A stretch of DNA of 64,000 nt from Chaetoderma sp. LZ-2023a. Its lineage: Eukaryota; Mollusca; Caudofoveata; Chaetodermatida; Chaetodermatidae. The notes under the pieces were generated by a model, which saw nothing but the letters and a program-made list of their open reading frames with translations, was not told the origin of the DNA and ran no database searches. Below, piece after piece: positions 1 through 10,289 of this stretch. The stretch covers positions 186,982,742 to 187,046,741 of the forward strand of contig CM067369.1 in the NCBI GenBank assembly GCA_034401795.1. The letters run 5' to 3'. Position 1 is the stretch's first letter. Each line of letters opens with the position of its first letter. A program made the translations under genes and the position numbers.

Positions 1-3000
1 GCACCCCCCCACCCCCCCCCCCCCCACCAAAAAAAAAATTGCCCAATCAAGACTCATTTAATATGTTGAAACCTACCATCATAGGATCGTTCCACCCAAG
101 TTTTGTTGAAATCAGGTTATTGATTGAAGGAAGGAGTACCGTTTTTAAATGGTTCCGGAAAACTTTCAGAAAATCAGAGATTTCTGCCCAAAACATTGAC
201 CTATAGAAATTCCAAATATATTTTCGAGAGGCTACGACAATAGGATCCTTCCAGACAAAACTGGTTGAAATTGCCCAAGCGATTAATGAGAAGTAGCATT
301 TTATCAGAAAACCCAAGATGGCCACCATCAAAATCAAGCCGTCAAAATTCTGTATATAAGTTCTGAAGCGTATTGGCCTAGGGTTCGTCCAGCTGAGTTT
401 GGTTGAAATCGGCCAAGCGGTTAACCCTCAGCACACTGATGTCAATATTCTATCTTGTAAAGTGTCAATAGCAAAGAAACTAGTGTACATTTTTCAACAA
501 TTTTGGTGGAATATGTTGCTGTCTACGACAGCACCATTTTCCACCAAATTTGTTGAAAAATAAACACCAGTTCATCTTTTAAAACTTTAATTTGAAAATT
601 AGAAATTTTGACATTAGAGTAGTAAGGTTAATGAGGAGTAACCTTTTAACTGATTTGTCAAAATATTCAGAAAATTCAAAATGCCTGCCGGAAAAATTGG
701 CCAATCAAAATTCTATAGCAACTTCTAAAGCCTACCGCCAATTGACCAATCAAAATTCTATATAAAAGCTCTGAAGCATAGCACTTTAGGGGCCTTACAG
801 CCGAGTTTCCCAAAATTTTCAGAAAATCCAAAATGGCTGCCGGAACAATGGCCCAATCAAAATTCTGTATGTAAGTTCTGAAGCCTACCCCCATAGGGTC
901 CTTCCAGCCAAATTAGGTTGAAATCTGCGAAGTGGTTAATAAGGAGTAGCGTTTTTAAGCACAAGTTGACGGCCAGACGCCGGACAGACAGATGGACAGT
1001 CGCCATGCCATAAGCTCACTTGGCCATTCCGGCCAGTTGATAAGTTCTGAAATCCACCAGCCTAGGAACCTTCCAGCCAAGTCTGGTTGAAATTGCTCAA
1101 GCAGTTAATGAGGAGTAGCGTTTTAAATGATTTCTCACCATTTTTCAGAAAATCCAAGATGGTTGCCGGAAAAATTGCCCAATCAAAATTCTGTATACAA
1201 CTTCTGAAGCATACTAGGCTAGGGTTCTTCCATCCAACTTTGATTGAAATTGGCCCAGTGGTTATCGAGTAGGCTTTTAAGTGATTTCCAGAAATTTTCA
1301 GAAAATCTACGATGGCCACCGGAAAAATTCACCAATCAAAATTCTGTATACAAGCTTTGAAACCTACCAGCCTGTGCATCCTTTCAGCCGAGTCACGTTG
1401 AAATTGCTCAAGCAGTTAATGAGGATTAGTGTTTTAAATGATTTCTCACCATTTTTGGGAAAATTCAAGATAGCCACCAGGAAAATGGACCAATCAAAAT
1501 TATGTATACAAGTTCTGAAGGATACCACACTAGGGTTCTTTCATCCAAGTTTGATTCAAATCCGCCCAGTGGCTAATGAGAAGAAGGCTTTTAAGTGATA
1601 TCCAGAAACTTTCAGAAAATCCAAGATGGCCGCCAGAAACATTGACCAATAAAAATTCTGTATACAAGTTCTGAAACATACCAGCATACTATCCTGCGAG
1701 CTAAGTCCGGATGAAATTGTTCCAGTAGTTAATGAGGAGTAGCGTCTTAAATGATTTCCCATGATTTTTTCGGAAAATTCAAGATGGCCACCAAAAAAAT
1801 CGACAAATCAAAATTCTGTATATAATTTCTGAAGCCTACCCCATAGGGTCCTTCCAGCCAAATTAGGTTGAAATCCTCCAAGTGGTTAATGAGGAGTAGC
1901 GTTTTTAAGCAAAAGTTGACGGATGGACGCCGGACGGACAGACAGACGATGGATGGCCGCCATGCCATAAGCTCACTTGGCCATTCTGGCCAGGTGGGCT
2001 AAAAATTAGAAAATAAAAATGTGGAAAATTGGCATATCTTTTTTGTGGTGTATGACTTCCTATTATTATCTTATGCCATATAAAGTGTGTCGTATCCGTG
2101 TTTAATATTAAAGAGTAATACTGTTCGCTCTTCGCCGGGAACGTTTACCAGCCAGCACACTTGTGAGAAATTGATGCATTGTGGCAAAGTAATTTCCCAA
2201 AATAGGTCAATGTGGAAAAGGTATATTTAAGTTTCATTGAAATCAGAAGAACCATTATTTAACTAGGGGTTAATGATTAGACTTTTTTGCCCAACAAAAA
2301 AATTGACAAATCAAAATTCTGAATAGAAGATCTGAAGCCTACCACCATAGACGCCTTCCAGCCCAATCTGGTTGAAATCACCCAAGCAGTTAATGAAGAG
2401 TAGCATTGTAAACGATTTCTCACCATTTTTCAGAAAATCCCAGATCGCTACAGGAAAAATTGATGAATCAAGATTCTGAACAGAAGGTCTGAGGCCTACC
2501 ACCATAGGATTCTTCTACCAGCCAAGTTTCTTTACAATCAGTCAAAATGGTAAGAAGCAATTTGACAAGATTTTAATGCAAAAAATTCATGAATAAAAAT
2601 TCTGAATAGAAGTACTAGAGCCTATCACAATAGAATCCTTTTAGTCCAATTTGGTTGAAATCTGTCAAAATGGTAATGAGAAGTAGAGATTTGACAATTT
2701 CTGGTAAATTTTTAATAAAATCTAGGATTTTCACCCAAAATATTTACGCAACCAAATTCTGAATGGAAGTTCTAGAGCCTATGACCTTAAGTTTCTTTCA
2801 GCCCAATTTGGTTCAAATTGGTCAAAATGGTAAGGAGAAGCAATTTGACAATTTCCAGTAAATTTTTAACAAAATATCAGTTTTTCACCCAAAATATTTA
2901 CGAATCAAAATTCTGAATGCAAGTTCCATAACCTATGACCATAGGATCCTTTCAGCCAAATTTGATTGAAATCGATCAAACAGGTAAGGAGAAGAAGCAA

Positions 3001-3545
3001 TTTGACGATTTCCAGTAAATTTTTAATAAAATCTAGGATTTTCACTCAAAATATTATTGGAATGGAATTTCTAGCGCCTGTGACCACAGGATTCTTTCAG
3101 CCAAAATTTGGTTGAAATCGATCAAAATTCTAAGAAGCAATTTGACAATTTCCGGTAAATTTTTAATAAATTCTAAGTTTTTCACCCAAAATATTTACGA
3201 ATCAAAATTCTGAAGGGAAGTTCTATAACCTATGACCATAGGATTCTTTCAGCCAAATTTGATTGAAATCGGTAAAAAAGGTACGGAGAAGAAGCAATTT
3301 AACAATTTCCAGTCAATTTTTAATAAAATCTAAGATCTTGCCCCAAAAAATTTATGAATCAAAATTCCAAATGGAAGTTCCGGATCCAAGCACAATAGCA
3401 TCCTTTGACCAAAATATAGTTAAGATTCGGCTATTGGTTAAGGAGGAGTAGCGTTTTAAAGCAAAAGTTGACGGACAGACGACGGATGGACGATGGACAG
3501 TCACCACAGCACAACCTCACTTGGCCTTTCAAGCCAGGTGAGCTA
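1..3545 (+). repeat. Arrays of a ~155-bp degenerate repeat with shared terminal module
   Basis: The phrase 'GGTTGAAATCGGCCAAG.GGTTAA' recurs about every 150-160 bp (near 915, 1086, 1240, 1397, 1550, 1709, 1867; then 2370, 2650, 2809, 2963, 3109, 3261, 3416). Between repeats are 'CAGAAAATCCAAGATGGC.GCC' and 'CAATCAAAATTCTGTATA'. Three blocks end in the same tail, 'AAAAGTTGACGGACGGA...' then 'CATAAGCTCACTTGGCC' (958-1042, 1911-2000, 3462-3545). The window opens with poly-C. This is a composite repetitive element common in mollusc-like genomes. No coding capacity is seen; the short open frames are incidental. Confidence 0.8.
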
Positions 3546-3579
3546 AAAACTGGAAGACATTTATGATGTGGCCATTATA

Positions 3580-4135
3580 CTCATACACTACATCATATGC
3601 ACGTCACGACTGAAAAGCTTCAGCTGGACGTGAACAATGGCACAACAAAGACCGATAGAACCCATGGAAACCAGGACCCCCCCCCCCCCCAACCCCCATC
3701 AACATGAAAGTGGAGGAGGGCAAGGATGTTGACCAGTTCACCTACCTAGGTAAGGATAAGGATGTAACCCAAATGAGACTTAGATTCCAATCTTAAAGCA
3801 GCGCTGCGCTACAAAGCAGAAGCCGCAAGACACTCAAAGAGCCTGGAATACAAGCTAGAGTGCTACATTAACACAAACCAGTGACAGATCCTCAACATTA
3901 GATGTCTGGACAATGGGCAAAATCAAAATGATGCGATATGAGGATCGATACCATCAAAGCATGCAAAATGAATAGGATATGGACACAATAAACATAGAAC
4001 TCGGCCAAAAATCCCCAGGAAAAGCAATACAGAGGATGGCCAGCTATGATATTGTGACGAATACGCGATGCTGGACTCAAGTCAATCTGCTTTGAGAACC
4101 CATGTTCCAGAGCGAACAAGGGGGACTAAGTCCAG
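3580..4135 (+). pseudogene. Degraded LINE (RTE-like) RT C-terminal fragment
   Basis: The plus-strand reading around 3700-3790 gives VEEGKDVDQFTYLG, close to the 'V..FKYLG' segment after the RT domain of RTE/Jockey-type LINEs. Further on are stretches rich in K/R (KAEAARHSKSLEYKLECY) and in-frame stops. A poly-C tract at 3678-3690 interrupts it. The family call rests on one motif and is tentative. Confidence 0.4.
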
Positions 4136-4249
4136 CAAGTAAGTAAACGGAGATTCACAAAGCAAATTCATTTTCTCACCCAATCTTCACCATCAAGACC
4201 GTAATGGTAAGACGGTCAAAACCAGCCTCTGAACTGGTCTTGAGAGATG

Positions 4250-4370
4250 TTGATTTGCAGGCAAGAGGAAACCCATTTACCACCGAACTGTATGCCTTGA
4301 AATTAGTGTCTTTCCAGTGTTAAATTTTTAAAAATAGCCTTCTCTGGGCTTGCAAATGGACACCAACTAA
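4250..4370. mobile_element. Degraded copy of TTAA palindromic MITE (family 1)
   Basis: Left arm 'GATTTGCAGGCAAGAGG' and right arm 'CTTCTCTGGGCTTGCAAATGGACA' are inverted relatives of the long stem-loop repeat seen intact at 6974-7105. The copy is worn and its middle is altered. Confidence 0.5.
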
Positions 4371-4778
4371 GCAAGAATGTCAATTTTCTTGGGAAACAAG
4401 TGTCATAGGAACAACTATCTATAAGAAGGAATGTCAAGTTCTTGCAAAATTGTTTTGACAACAAACCAATGAATTAAATGCAATGAACGACAATGAAGTA
4501 TATAATAACACGGACTACAGCACAGCTCATAATTAAATTAGGTGTTTCCAACAGATCATAATTACGTTAAGCTGTTTCCAAAACAAAACAGAGACATGTT
4601 ACATATATTTAGTACAGTTTTGAACATGATGTAAGAAATGTTCCTTTGATTACTTTAAACCTGACTGGATTGGTTATGCAGCAATGCCTTTAATCCATTT
4701 ATTTTCAAAATATTCAACAGTACATTTCACTTTGCTATGGAGACTTCTGAGCTGAACTGTATCTTTTACATGGTGTAA

Positions 4779-4851
4779 CACTAGTGAGAGCCGCAGTGTG
4801 AGTGCACCTGACCTGGTCAGGTGCACTCACACTGCGGCTCTCTCACTAGTG
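4779..4851. repeat. Near-perfect 72-bp hairpin
   Basis: Left arm 4779-4812 and right arm 4816-4851 are reverse complements except for a 2-bp TC insertion in the right arm; the loop is CTG. Both ends read CACTAGTG. It is G+C-richer than its surroundings and does not match the other palindromic families here. It lies in PRIM2 intron 5. Confidence 0.8.
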
Positions 4852-4995
4852 ATCCAGACCTGGTAGAATGGAGGAATCCAGTTTTAGCCATGTCCCGCCC
4901 ATCTTTAGCTAAGCTCCACCCACACCTCGCTCGTATGGGGATCTATTAATCCGTGAACTCCCTGACTATAAATTTCCGGAAAACTATACAGGTAA

Positions 4996-5078
4996 GCTGT
5001 TGAATATTTTGAAACTAATTTGACTGGGTGCTGTTGCTGCAATAGTGCAGTCAAATTAGTTATAAAATATTCAACAGC
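4996..5078. mobile_element. Palindromic MITE family 2 copy
   Basis: Arms 'GCTGTTGAATATTTTG...CTAATTTGACTGGG' and its inverse flank a 'GCTGTTGCTGC' loop. A near-identical copy is at 26889-26980. Weaker copies are at 6738-6825, 17655-17745, 17753-17840, 19438-19495 and 38560-38640. Another decayed inverted copy is at about 4640-4725. Confidence 0.75.
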
Positions 5079-5250
5079 ATGTTTAAATTAAATAGTAGAC
5101 TTAGAGTTCGTACAACAACGCTTAGCCCGTCATCAAATAAAGCGCTCATGAACTTATCTACGTCATTCATGACATCATTGATTACACGTCACGTACATGT
5201 AGTTGATGATGGCATCATATGATTGATGGATAACTGGTAAGGTCCAATAC

Positions 5251-5340
5251 CTTGTAATATTCCATTGTGGGCACAGATGAGGAACTGTATGTTGATGCAA
5301 TTAGATTGTCCAGACACGACTGCTTCTCTTCAGCATCAAT
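5251..5340 (-). CDS. PRIM2: PRIM2 coding exon 5
   Basis: Acceptor ATTTTTTCTCACAG ends at 5341. Donor AAG|GTATTG begins at 5250; it is weaker than the other donors but acceptable. The exon is 90 bp, phase 0 at both ends, 30 codons. It encodes IDAEEKQSCLDNLIASTYSS and ends ...EYYK. This corresponds to the 'SDEEK.....I..S' linker and the residues just before the '(I/V)PF.EAL' block of the family. The next exon, expected to encode that block, was not found between 1 and 5250, so it is probably outside the window. Confidence 0.82.
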
Positions 5341-5504
5341 CTGTGAGAAAAAATAATCACAAATCATAAAATTATACAAATTACGATTTTTGAATTCTCA
5401 TGTCACATTGTGAAATTTATTTCAATGATTATAGACCTTAAGAACGAAATAATGGAGTTCATACAATACAGCTCAGAAATAACTCGACGCGTTTCCAAAA
5501 CAAA

Positions 5505-6570
5505 ATAAGAGGCCCAAGGGGCCTGTGTCGCTCACCTGGAGCACCATCAATTTTTGTCAAAACTACATTTTGATTGGCCCACGGCGCCCATGTCTTTTTG
5601 ATGGATTAACCTCCCTTGGACAAATTTCGGCCTGATGCCTTCAGCAGTTCTGGAGGAGTAATTTCCGTGAAAACCAGGTCATCCAAGATGGGCACCGAAC
5701 CATTTGGTCAATCAAGTCCTCTTGAACAAAATTGGCTTAACTCTTGGCCTAGATGAAGATTCCCCAAGTGGTTTCGGAGAAGATTTTTAAAGACATTTCA
5801 TGAAATTGGCCGAAATCCAAAATGGCCACTGGGCAAATTGGCTGATTGGGTTCATTTGAACAAACTTGGATCCTTATGCTCTAAGGATGCTTCCTGCCAA
5901 ATATAATTGAAATCGGCCTGGAAGTTCTCGAGAAGGATTTTAAATTTCCCATTGCTTTAGCATGGGAGCTTTTGACGAGAAAATTATGCAAGATGGCCGC
6001 CAAACCGTTTATCCGACAGATTCGAAAATTGCAAATTTGAGATCAGACTATCCAAAAACCTATATAAAACCAATTTGGCCGCCAAACATGCTATATTTTG
6101 ATTGGCCCACGGCCCCCATGTTTTTTGACGGATCAACTTCTCTTGAACAAACTTTACTGGCCCTTAGTCCCTAATCATATCGGCCACATTTCGGCCTGAT
6201 CCCTTCAGTGGTTCTGGAGAAGTTATTTTCACTAAAACTAGGTCAACCAAGATGGCCGCCAAACTATTTGCCCAATTAAGTTCGCTTGAACAAATTTGTT
6301 TGAGCTCTTGTCCTAGATCATATTTCATGAGGTTTCCTTCAATCCCTCAAGCGGTTTCGGAGAAGATTTTTAAAGACGTTTCTAAAAATCAGCCAAAATC
6401 CAAGATGGCCACCGGCCTAATTGGCCGATCGGCTTCATTTGAACAAACCTGGATCCCTATGCCCTAAGGATGCCTCCTGCCAAATATAATTGAAATTGGC
6501 CCAGCTGTTCTTGAGGTCGTTTAAAGGAAAAGTTGACGGACGGACGACGGATGGTCGCCACGACATAATA
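5505..6570 (+). repeat. Mollusc-type interspersed repeat (GCTCACCTGG start, GTTGACGGACGGACG end)
   Basis: Begins 'AGAGGCCCAAGGGGCCTG' followed by 'TGTCGCTCACCTGG' and ends with 'AAAGTTGACGGACGGACGAC'. Inside are repeats of 'CTTGAACAAACTTGG', 'CCAAGATGGCCGCC' and 'AATATAATTGAAATCGGCC'. The same element is at 19690-21471. It is noncoding. Confidence 0.7.
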
Positions 6571-6737
6571 ATACGACTCTGTTGAATAATTTGAACAAAA
6601 TTGGAATGGAAGACATTTCTGCCATATTCATTAACGGTACTGTACATGAATTTTCTCCTTATGATTCTGTGCAACAGAACACTTTTTGGACACAAAGAAA
6701 ATCTGTTTTGAACCAGAAATAAATAAAATAAATTCTA

Positions 6738-6825
6738 ATTTAATAAATATTCAGTAAATATGGTGCTGCCTATAATTGCACAGCACCAGCTCCCAGTCAA
6801 ATTATAAGTGCAACAGTTTACCTGT
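6738..6825. mobile_element. Palindromic MITE family 2, degraded
   Basis: 'AATATTCAGTAAATATGGTGCTG' and 'CAGCACCAGCTCCCAGTCAAATTATAA' form inverted halves around 'CCTATAATTG'. It resembles the copies at 4996 and 26889. Confidence 0.5.
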
Positions 6826-6920
6826 ATGACAAAGTTGAAATAGTTATGATAGAGATACAAATTTCCAAATTTAAATTAACTCCCCTTAATCTTTCCATGA
6901 CATATGAGATTTTCAGACTG

Positions 6921-7140
6921 TAACCATTTAATGCTTATATCAACCAAAAACTGCTTTTGCAGTTTTTGGGAAATGTCCATTTGCAGACCAAGAACACTAT
7001 TTTTGAAAATTTACACCCGGAATGACTGGCTCGATAACCGAGCCCGTCATTCCAGTGGTAAATGGTAAAAAATAGTCATCTCTAGGTCTGCAAATGGACA
7101 TTTTCTGAGAAAATTGAAAATTCCAGGGCTAAAGGGTTAA
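6921..7140. mobile_element. TTAA-flanked palindromic MITE family 1
   Basis: A long foldback. The arm 'TGTCCATTTGCAGACCAAGA' and onward 'TTTTTGAAAATTTACAC' is repeated inverted at 7040-7105, separated by 'GGCTCGATAACCGAGCC'. The right end reads TTAAAGGG-type '...GGGCTAAAGGGTTAA' and the left end 'AACCATTTAATGC', giving short outer inverted repeats near CCCTTTAA. It is noncoding and lies in PRIM2 intron 4. Confidence 0.8.
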
Positions 7141-7377
7141 GTCTAAATTTCCAGAATCCATGACTGCTTTATACCAGCATCGCTACACACGAGGGTTAAT
7201 GCGAGTGTGAGAGGTTCTTGTTCTTGTTCTTCTTTTTAAGACATTTTTCATAACTGTTTTTCTGGATAGATCTTCTCCAAACTTGGGTGGAAGCTTGCAT
7301 ATGGGGGGGTCATAATCAGCTCTAAACATGGCCCACTTTGTTGTATAATATATTTCACTCTCTAACTGCCGACTCAC

Positions 7378-7498
7378 TGGTTTATAATGCAGATTATTTG
7401 CCTGTAGAAACTGCTGTATATTCTGGTGGTTGGTTTTCATGAAACGATATCGAAACAGATCCAGCTCCTGTTGTAGAAACCATCTTCTTGAATCTTCT
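7378..7498 (-). CDS. PRIM2: PRIM2 coding exon 4
   Basis: Acceptor CTTTATCATTGCAG ends at 7499 and donor GTGAGT is at 7377-7372. The 121-bp exon is 1 nt plus 40 codons. It encodes EDSRRWFLQQELDLFRYRF followed by a helix ending NNLHYKP. 'RRWF.QQE.DL.R.RF' is the strongest family match in the window. A longer open frame exists here (7183-7548), but the segment beyond the donor (LESEIYYTTKW...) is intron read-through and has no family resemblance. The exon is flanked by two copies of the TTAA palindromic MITE (6921-7140 and 7573-7780). Confidence 0.92.
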
Positions 7499-7572
7499 CT
7501 GCAATGATAAAGTAACAGGAGGCTTAAGCACTGTTGCTGAGTTTGCATCGCTTGTAAACAGGGATCATTGAT

Positions 7573-7780
7573 TTTACCCGTTTACTGGCCAGACCGACCA
7601 AGACTGGCCTCTTTGTAGGCCATAGACCAGTATTTTTGAGAATTTACCACTAGAATAAATGGATCGATAACCAAGCCAGTAGTAAATTTAAAAAAAATAG
7701 TCTTCTCTTGTTCTGCAAATGGACAATCACTAAGGATCAATTTAAATTTTTTTATCCCCTCTTGAACATTAAAGGGTTAA
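7573..7780. mobile_element. TTAA-flanked palindromic MITE family 1
   Basis: Second close copy, with the stem 'TATTTTTGAGAATTTACCACT' paired with 'AGTAAATTTAAAAAAAATAG'. The right end is '...CATTAAAGGGTTAA' at 7780. The left end 'TTTACCCGTTTACTGGCC' is diverged. Confidence 0.7.
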
Positions 7781-8016
7781 AGAAAGTAGTTCAACTCAGA
7801 GCGCTCACAGTCAAATGTATTTCAAAATATTCAAAATGTTTATTAGATTGTAAAGATGTAGAATCTCGATGGTTATTGTCAGACCTTTGCCTCTTTTACC
7901 TAGTTCATTTCAAGTGACATTTTGATTATGATGTCAGAAACTTGAGTAAGAGATCAGATCCAAGTATGGGCAAACTTTAAAATCGACAACTCGAAATGCT
8001 ATATATTTAAGTAACA

Positions 8017-8442
8017 TAGGCCTGTGCTATTATTGCTTTGACATGTTTGAGAGATTACGATCGATCATTTAACAGTAATCGTGATTACTCGTTTAATCAG
8101 CGAAAGCTGCAATGGTGTTTAGAGAAGTCCATTTGCAGGCCAAGAGACGTATTTTTGAAAATGTATCACTGGAATGCCTGGCTCGAATCTCGAACCAGTC
8201 ATTCCAGTGTAACATTTTCAAAAATACTCTTCTCTTGGCCTGCAAATGGACATACATTCACTGATTATAATGTCAATTTTCGTGACCGATCTCATTAAAA
8301 AGTAAGTGAAAGGATGGAATGGAAATATTTTAGGCAGTAGAAATTATTCATGATTATTCGATTATTTACTTTTTAATCATATAAATTCCAGATTTAAAAA
8401 TAATCGTGCTTTTCAATTTAATCCCGTGATTGATCAAGCCTA
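8017..8442. mobile_element. hAT-type MITE with 8-bp target duplication
   Basis: Ends are TAGGCCTGTG (8017) and the reverse complement of TAGGCTTGATC (8442). It is flanked by AAGTAACA (8009-8016) and AAGTAACC (8443-8450), an 8-bp duplication with one mismatch. 8-bp duplications with TAGG-type ends are a hAT hallmark. The interior is AT-rich ('ATAATCGTG', 'GATTATTCGATTATT'), like the larger hAT element at 10992-12582. A family-1 MITE (8120-8262) is nested inside. Confidence 0.75.
8120..8262. mobile_element. Palindromic MITE family 1 nested in hAT MITE
   Basis: A clean foldback: 'GTCCATTTGCAGGCCAAGAG' pairs with 'CTCTTGGCCTGCAAATGGAC', with 'TTTTTGAAAATGTATCACTGG' in the stem and 'CTCGAATCTCGAACCAG' at the apex. 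An 86-codon open frame through it has no protein meaning. Confidence 0.8.
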
Positions 8443-8573
8443 AAGTAACCTATGTATTCTTAATGTCCACAATGTACTCTTTAACCCAAACATAGATGTT
8501 AAAACTTTTCTACTGATTTAGAAAATAATTCAAGACTACTTGACAAGAAGTAACGCTTTGATACACAACAGTA

Positions 8574-8576
<3 letters not shown>

Positions 8577-8617
<41 letters not shown>
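8577..8617. repeat. (AT)n microsatellite
   Basis: About 20 uninterrupted AT units in PRIM2 intron 3. Confidence 0.95.
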
Positions 8618-8620
<3 letters not shown>

Positions 8621-8924
8621 GGTTGCAAAGCATTCAGGATTATTATGCTTCACTTTTTCTTTGCATGTTTTGACATGGTGTCTCTGGTCACTAATGCTTG
8701 CTATCAATGATATGAAGATAAACTTTAATTCATTCCTATTTTTCTAAGAGAATTAAATTACAACGTTGAGTTGATAGGGAGACAATAAAACGTTGTACAT
8801 ACATGCAGTACATATGACAATAGACAATGAATACACCTTTTCAAACAAACTGCAAACACAAAATAGAGTTTATACATTTCATGGCAAAGCCAGCCATAAC
8901 CAGCTATGACAGTTATCTTGAGGA

Positions 8925-9110
8925 ATGTTAAATTGCAGGCCACGCAGGCCAAGTGAATACTATTTCTGAAAATTGACCAATGGAATGATAATCAAACCAG
9001 TTATTCTAGTGGTAAATTTTCAAAAATAGTCTTTTCTTGGTCTACAAATGGACATTTAATAAGCAAATCTGTTGATATTCTTGACCAAATTTAGTCACTA
9101 AATGGGTTAA
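8925..9110. mobile_element. Palindromic MITE family 1
   Basis: Stem arms around 8960-9050 ('TATTTCTGAAAATTGACCA' against 'GGTAAATTTTCAAAAATAG'). The right end is '...CACTAAATGGGTTAA' at 9110. The left end is diverged. Confidence 0.65.
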
Positions 9111-9189
9111 TAGAGCACAGCAAACTACAGTACAGATAACAGAAACAAATTAAAATGTTTCTAAACCGATAACAGAAACACGTTAGTTA

Positions 9190-9256
9190 GTACAATGTTC
9201 GTTAAATATTTTGGACTTAATTTGATTCGAAGCCCATGCTGCAATGTGTAAGGCAG
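9190..9256. mobile_element. Left half of MITE family 2, split by DIRS element
   Basis: 'AAATATTTTGGACTTAATTTGA' plus 'CATGCTGCAATGTGTAAGGCAG' is the left half of a palindromic family-2 MITE. Its right half ('CAAATTAAGTCCAAAATATT') is found immediately past the DIRS element at 18693-18720. The pair defines the empty site of the DIRS insertion. Confidence 0.75.
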
Positions 9257-9458
9257 CATAAAAAAAGCATCCACTTTTGTTTCTACGAGAATTGTTAATA
9301 CTTGCCAGATGTACTCTTATGATAATGTCTATTATCTAGTCTAGCTCAAAATAAACAATTAAAACTCCGCACTCTCCATGGTCCTGCCCATACCATCTCC
9401 GGGAATTACTATAGCCTCCAGGTGCCGAGTCAATTCCCAACAACAGTCAGATTCGTCT
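9257..9458. repeat. DIRS inverted terminal repeat (3' ITR, left in window)
   Basis: Matches the reverse complement of 18508-18684 over about 170 bp, for example 'TCTCCATGGTCCTGCCCATA' and 'CCGAGTCAATTCCCAACAAC'. The outer end (TAAAAAAAGCATCC...) extends about 27 bp beyond the partner ITR, an asymmetry also known for DIRS ITRs. Confidence 0.9.
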
Positions 9459-9535
9459 TATACATGTATTTGTCTTGGCAAACAGCGAAAGCAGCTCAGC
9501 CTCACCTCAGCGGGGTGGCTGAGACAGGCCATAGA

Positions 9536-9625
9536 CCATCTGATAAGTATTAACAATTCTCGTATAAACAACTGCGGATGCTTTTTTTATTCTACTTCGA
9601 ATAATACTTACCAGATGTACTACAA
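9536..9625. repeat. DIRS internal complementary region (ICR)
   Basis: 9536-9589 is the inverse complement of the outer end of the left ITR (9257-9316). 9590-9625 is the inverse complement of the outer end of the right ITR (about 18650-18684). In DIRS elements the ICR templates circularisation of the cDNA. It lies downstream of the recombinase gene and upstream of the 3' ITR, exactly as expected. Confidence 0.88.
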
Positions 9626-10289
9626 TCAAACTCCGGATTTTGACAGCCAAGATCTCCGGTGGGAGGTGGTGAGGCTCGAAACAGCTCTCATCTACCATCC
9701 GAAAAAGAAGGTTGTGAAGAGACTACAAACCCAGCATACGCTTTAGGTTCTGCCATCTGACTCATGGAGTGCTAAACTTCCATGGTCTAGACCACGCTCC
9801 CTCCCCCACCCCTCATTAGTCCACACAAATTCCAGAGGGCTGTCAAAGGGGAGGCTACACCCACCAGACCCCTGTCAGCCCCAAGTCTCAGCTAGGGCAG
9901 TCCAAGAGAGTGCAAAAAAGCTAGTACAACTTCTAATTTTGAAAACAAATATCAGAATATCAATTAGATTTTCAAATTTGAATGAGTCTATTGTCTGTTG
10001 CAATGAATAAGATACTCTTGAACAAGACTTTTTACTTAATCAGTCTGGGAATTTGACTAAGTAAATTAATATTAGTCACTTAAATTAAGAAAACACTCAC
10101 GATTTTCTGAATGCTTGGTCATTCTTGATCATCACAGGAGCCCCGCCCAATCCACGGTCGTTCACAGATCATGTGCATCACCATTGCTCAGTGCATGTGG
10201 AAGAACCCCACGATGTATTCGAAAATAGTCGTCAGATGTGGCTTTAGTTAAGACTGGACAAATTGGCGACGGATACCGGATTAAGTGCG

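Noticed and set aside
7183..7548. 121-codon minus-strand frame as a complete small gene
   Set aside because: Only its middle (7498-7378) is coding. It is PRIM2 exon 4 with read-through into flanking introns.
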